From positions 1 through 7,427 of the forward strand of contig JAAYUR010000408.1 of the NCBI GenBank assembly GCA_012517645.1: DNA of 7,427 nt, written 5' to 3'. A program made the position numbers and the translations under genes. This document shows, piece after piece, positions 5,730-7,427 of this stretch; the stretch's first letter is position 1, and every line of letters starts with the position of its first letter. The notes beneath the pieces are model-generated. The model saw only the letters and a list, made by a program, of their open reading frames with translations. It was not told the DNA's origin and ran no database searches. The stretch comes from Treponema sp. Its GTDB lineage: Bacteria; Spirochaetota; Spirochaetia; Treponematales; UBA12059.

Positions 5730-5753
5730 AAGGCGGCCCCCTAGGGACCGCCT
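5722..5753. terminator. Bidirectional intrinsic terminator between tonB and the receptor gene
   Basis: The stem AGGCGG (5731-5736) pairs with CCGCCT (5748-5753). After one mismatch, three more pairs CCC/GGG follow, with a CTA loop. On the minus strand the hairpin is followed by TTTTATTTC (5730 down to 5722), a good U tract for ending the receptor transcript. On the plus strand the tonB stop codon sits in the A-rich stretch just before the stem and no T tract follows, so it should work better for the receptor gene than for tonB. Confidence 0.65.
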
Positions 5754-5818
5754 GGTGTCACGAAGCTTGTGAAGCGGACCCCGCGCCGCCCGCATCGAGG
5801 CCCGGGGCGCCGGACTCG

Positions 5819-7427
5819 CTACAGCACGATCCTCACCCCGGCCTTGAGGGTGATGCCGGGCATGGGGTAACCGTCCATCTCGGCGTAGGCTTGGTTCAGT
5901 AGGTTCTCACCGTCCAGGTAGACGAGCATAGAATCGGTTGCCTCGTACTGGATCCGAGCGCCAAGAAGGACTGCGGGATGAAGGGTGTTCCCGAAAGGAT
6001 CATCATATTCGCTTTTCCAAGACGTCCGGGCTAGAACCTTTATCGTACCGAAGGAGTAAGAGGATTCAAGTCTGACGGTATGGACCGGCTGGTTAGCCAC
6101 CCGGACTTCGTCAGCCAGGGTGTTCCCGGAGGACAAGTCGTAGGAAAGCAGCAGAGCGTAGTAGGCGGACACAGAAAGCGGACCGGACTGGAGGGAAGCT
6201 TCCGTGTCCGCGCCAAAGAAGGCGGCCGCGGACAGGTTGTCCGGTAAAAATGTAAACGTCGAAGTAGGTACGTCATAGATTCCATCCCAAATGATTAAAT
6301 CCTTTGAGTACCTAGCAAACCCAAAAATCGAGACTTTGTATACTCCTCTACTAGCCTCTCCGCCAATTTCTCCGTACCAGGAAGTCTCCGGTTTAAGTGA
6401 CCCATTACCCAAAGTGATGTAGGTAATAGCATCATTAGGGTCATAGTAACTAGAATATGGCCAGTACAGGTCGTTGAACGCTGGCGCCCGGTAGGACCGT
6501 CCGGCCGTGGCCTTCAGGGTCACGGCCTCGGATACCGCGGCCGAGGCGCCCAGGGAGTAGGTGAACCCCGCGGGGTAGTCGTCGTACCAGTCGAAGCGGA
6601 CGGATGGAGAGACCTTTACCGCCTGACCTACGGCGAGGACAGGTGCCGCGTAGGCTCCCGCGTGGTACCGCCTGGGATTGCCGACCTTGGTGCTCTCCGC
6701 CCCGTCGTACCGGAACTCCAGGCCCGCGGGGATCTCTAGAAATTCCGCGGCCAGGAACCGGGCCCGGAGGTCCGCCCCCGCGGAGAGGGTGTCGTGGCGG
6801 TCGTCGGTGAGCCAATCCGGGTCCTCGTACTCCAACCGGGACCAAGCTCCGAAGGCGGAGGCGTTCAGCACCAGTCGGCCTCCAAGCAGGGCGTCGCTGG
6901 ACCAGGCGGCGGTGCCCCGGAGATCCCGGTTCCGCTGTTCCGCGTTCGGGGAAGGGAAGCTTGCCGAACCCGGTACGCCGAAGTCCGCGTAGCGTCCCGA
7001 GAGGGCCGCCGAGAGGATGCCTCCCAACGCGGGTGCCTCGAGGCCCAGGGATCCGGAGCCCCCCAGGAATCCCGCGTTCCCCCGCTCCAGGACGGCGCCC
7101 CCGGCCTGGGCGGCCGGAAAGGAGTCCCCCGCCCGCTCGAAGGATCCGGATGCGGAAAAGCCCGCGGCCCCGATCCGGGTGTCCAGGGAGGCTGCCAGGC
7201 GCTGGGCCGCGGCAAGATACTCGAGATCCGAGCCCAGGGCCGCGGGATATACCTTGTTCTCCGCGGTCACGGCCAGGCGACGGTCCCCTCCCCGCTTGGT
7301 GGTGATCACGATGACACCGCCCACAGCGTCGGCGCCGTACAGGGATGACGCCCCGCCCTTGAGCACCTCGATCCGCTCGATGGACTCGGCGGGGATGTCC
7401 GCGAGGTTGACCCCCCCTTCCCGCGCA
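5819..7427 (-). CDS. TonB-dependent outer-membrane receptor, C-terminal 535 residues (5' end outside window)
   Basis: Gated beta-barrel receptor for high-affinity uptake of a substrate such as a cobalamin or metal chelate. The reading frame is open to the right edge. Residues before the GTG at 7366 (NLADIPAESIERIEVLKG) are the end of the plug domain, continued by SSLYGADAVGGVIVITTKRG (about 7288-7350), the classic plug signature. The barrel follows with many alternating strands. It includes YRAPAFNDLYWP (about 6465-6500) and LGNGSLKPETSWYGEIGGE (about 6350-6420), both conserved in BtuB-like and siderophore receptors. Signal peptide, TonB box and most of the plug are missing from the window. 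The protein ends GVRIVL, with Leu rather than the usual terminal Phe or Trp of outer-membrane barrels. The stop is TAG at 5819-5821. The substrate cannot be told from this part. The convergent tonB-like gene is a plausible partner. Confidence 0.92.
   Translation of the reverse strand, partial: AREGGVNLADIPAESIERIEVLKGGASSLYGADAVGGVIVITTKRGGDRRLAVTAENKVYPAALGSDLEYLAAAQRLAASLDTRIGAAGFSASGSFERAGDSFPAAQAGGAVLERGNAGFLGGSGSLGLEAPALGGILSAALSGRYADFGVPGSASFPSPNAEQRNRDLRGTAAWSSDALLGGRLVLNASAFGAWSRLEYEDPDWLTDDRHDTLSAGADLRARFLAAEFLEIPAGLEFRYDGAESTKVGNPRRYHAGAYAAPVLAVGQAVKVSPSVRFDWYDDYPAGFTYSLGASAAVSEAVTLKATAGRSYRAPAFNDLYWPYSSYYDPNDAITYITLGNGSLKPETSWYGEIGGEASRGVYKVSIFGFARYSKDLIIWDGIYDVPTSTFTFLPDNLSAAAFFGADTEASLQSGPLSVSAYYALLLSYDLSSGNTLADEVRVANQPVHTVRLESSYSFGTIKVLARTSWKSEYDDPFGNTLHPAVLLGARIQYEATDSMLVYLDGENLLNQAYAEMDGYPMPGITLKAGVRIVL
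6241..6480. other. AT-rich patch inside the receptor gene
   Basis: By count, 102 of 240 bases are G or C (about 42 percent), against 45 of 60 in the next 60 bases (6481-6540) and 40 of 60 in the previous 60 (6181-6240). The frame stays open, and the patch uses codons such as AGA, AGG, TTA, ATT and AAT that are scarce elsewhere in the window. It encodes the YSSYYDPNDAITYITLGNGSLKPE region and the loops and strands after it, up to about LPDNL. Confidence 0.8.

Overview
The window comes from a GC-rich bacterium (about two thirds G+C by eye), most likely a spirochaete of the Treponema/Spirochaeta type. The main clue is the partial RNase Z at the left edge. Its N-terminus (GSGGMMPLPHRHLTS, then the HTHADHVTGLPG metal site) closely resembles the treponemal form of the enzyme as I remember it. 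I could not run a search, so the assignment is inference. A TonB protein and a TonB-dependent receptor show a diderm envelope.

Layout from left to right: (1) the 5' part of rnz on the minus strand (1-410), divergent from (2) a complete DEAD-box RNA helicase on the plus strand (499-1869). Both appear to be driven from an 88-bp gap holding back-to-back promoter-like boxes. (3) A short AT-richer convergent gap (1870-1978). (4) A minus-strand run of three genes, read from right to left: a helical protein of unknown function (4132-4698), queD for 6-carboxy-tetrahydropterin synthase (3705-4064), and a large D12-class DNA adenine methyltransferase with an unexplained C-terminal extension (1979-3715). 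The methyltransferase start overlaps the end of queD by 11 nt. (5) A 242-bp divergent gap (4699-4940) with a cluster of three strong hairpins whose outer ends form related 17-bp inverted repeats, resembling a small non-autonomous mobile element. (6) A plus-strand tonB-like gene (4941-5729), convergent with (7) a TonB-dependent outer-membrane receptor (5819 to beyond 7427, minus strand). A hairpin terminator that can work in both directions lies between them.

Functionally the window holds an RNA-metabolism pair (tRNA 3' processing and RNA unwinding), a nucleic-acid modification pair (a step towards preQ0/queuosine, and DNA adenine methylation), and an envelope import pair (TonB and its receptor). 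No ExbB/ExbD and no other queuosine genes are visible. The least ordinary points are the hairpin element at 4743-4880, a sharp AT-rich patch inside the receptor gene (6241-6480), the queD-methyltransferase overlap, and a recurring promoter geometry that would give leaderless mRNAs.
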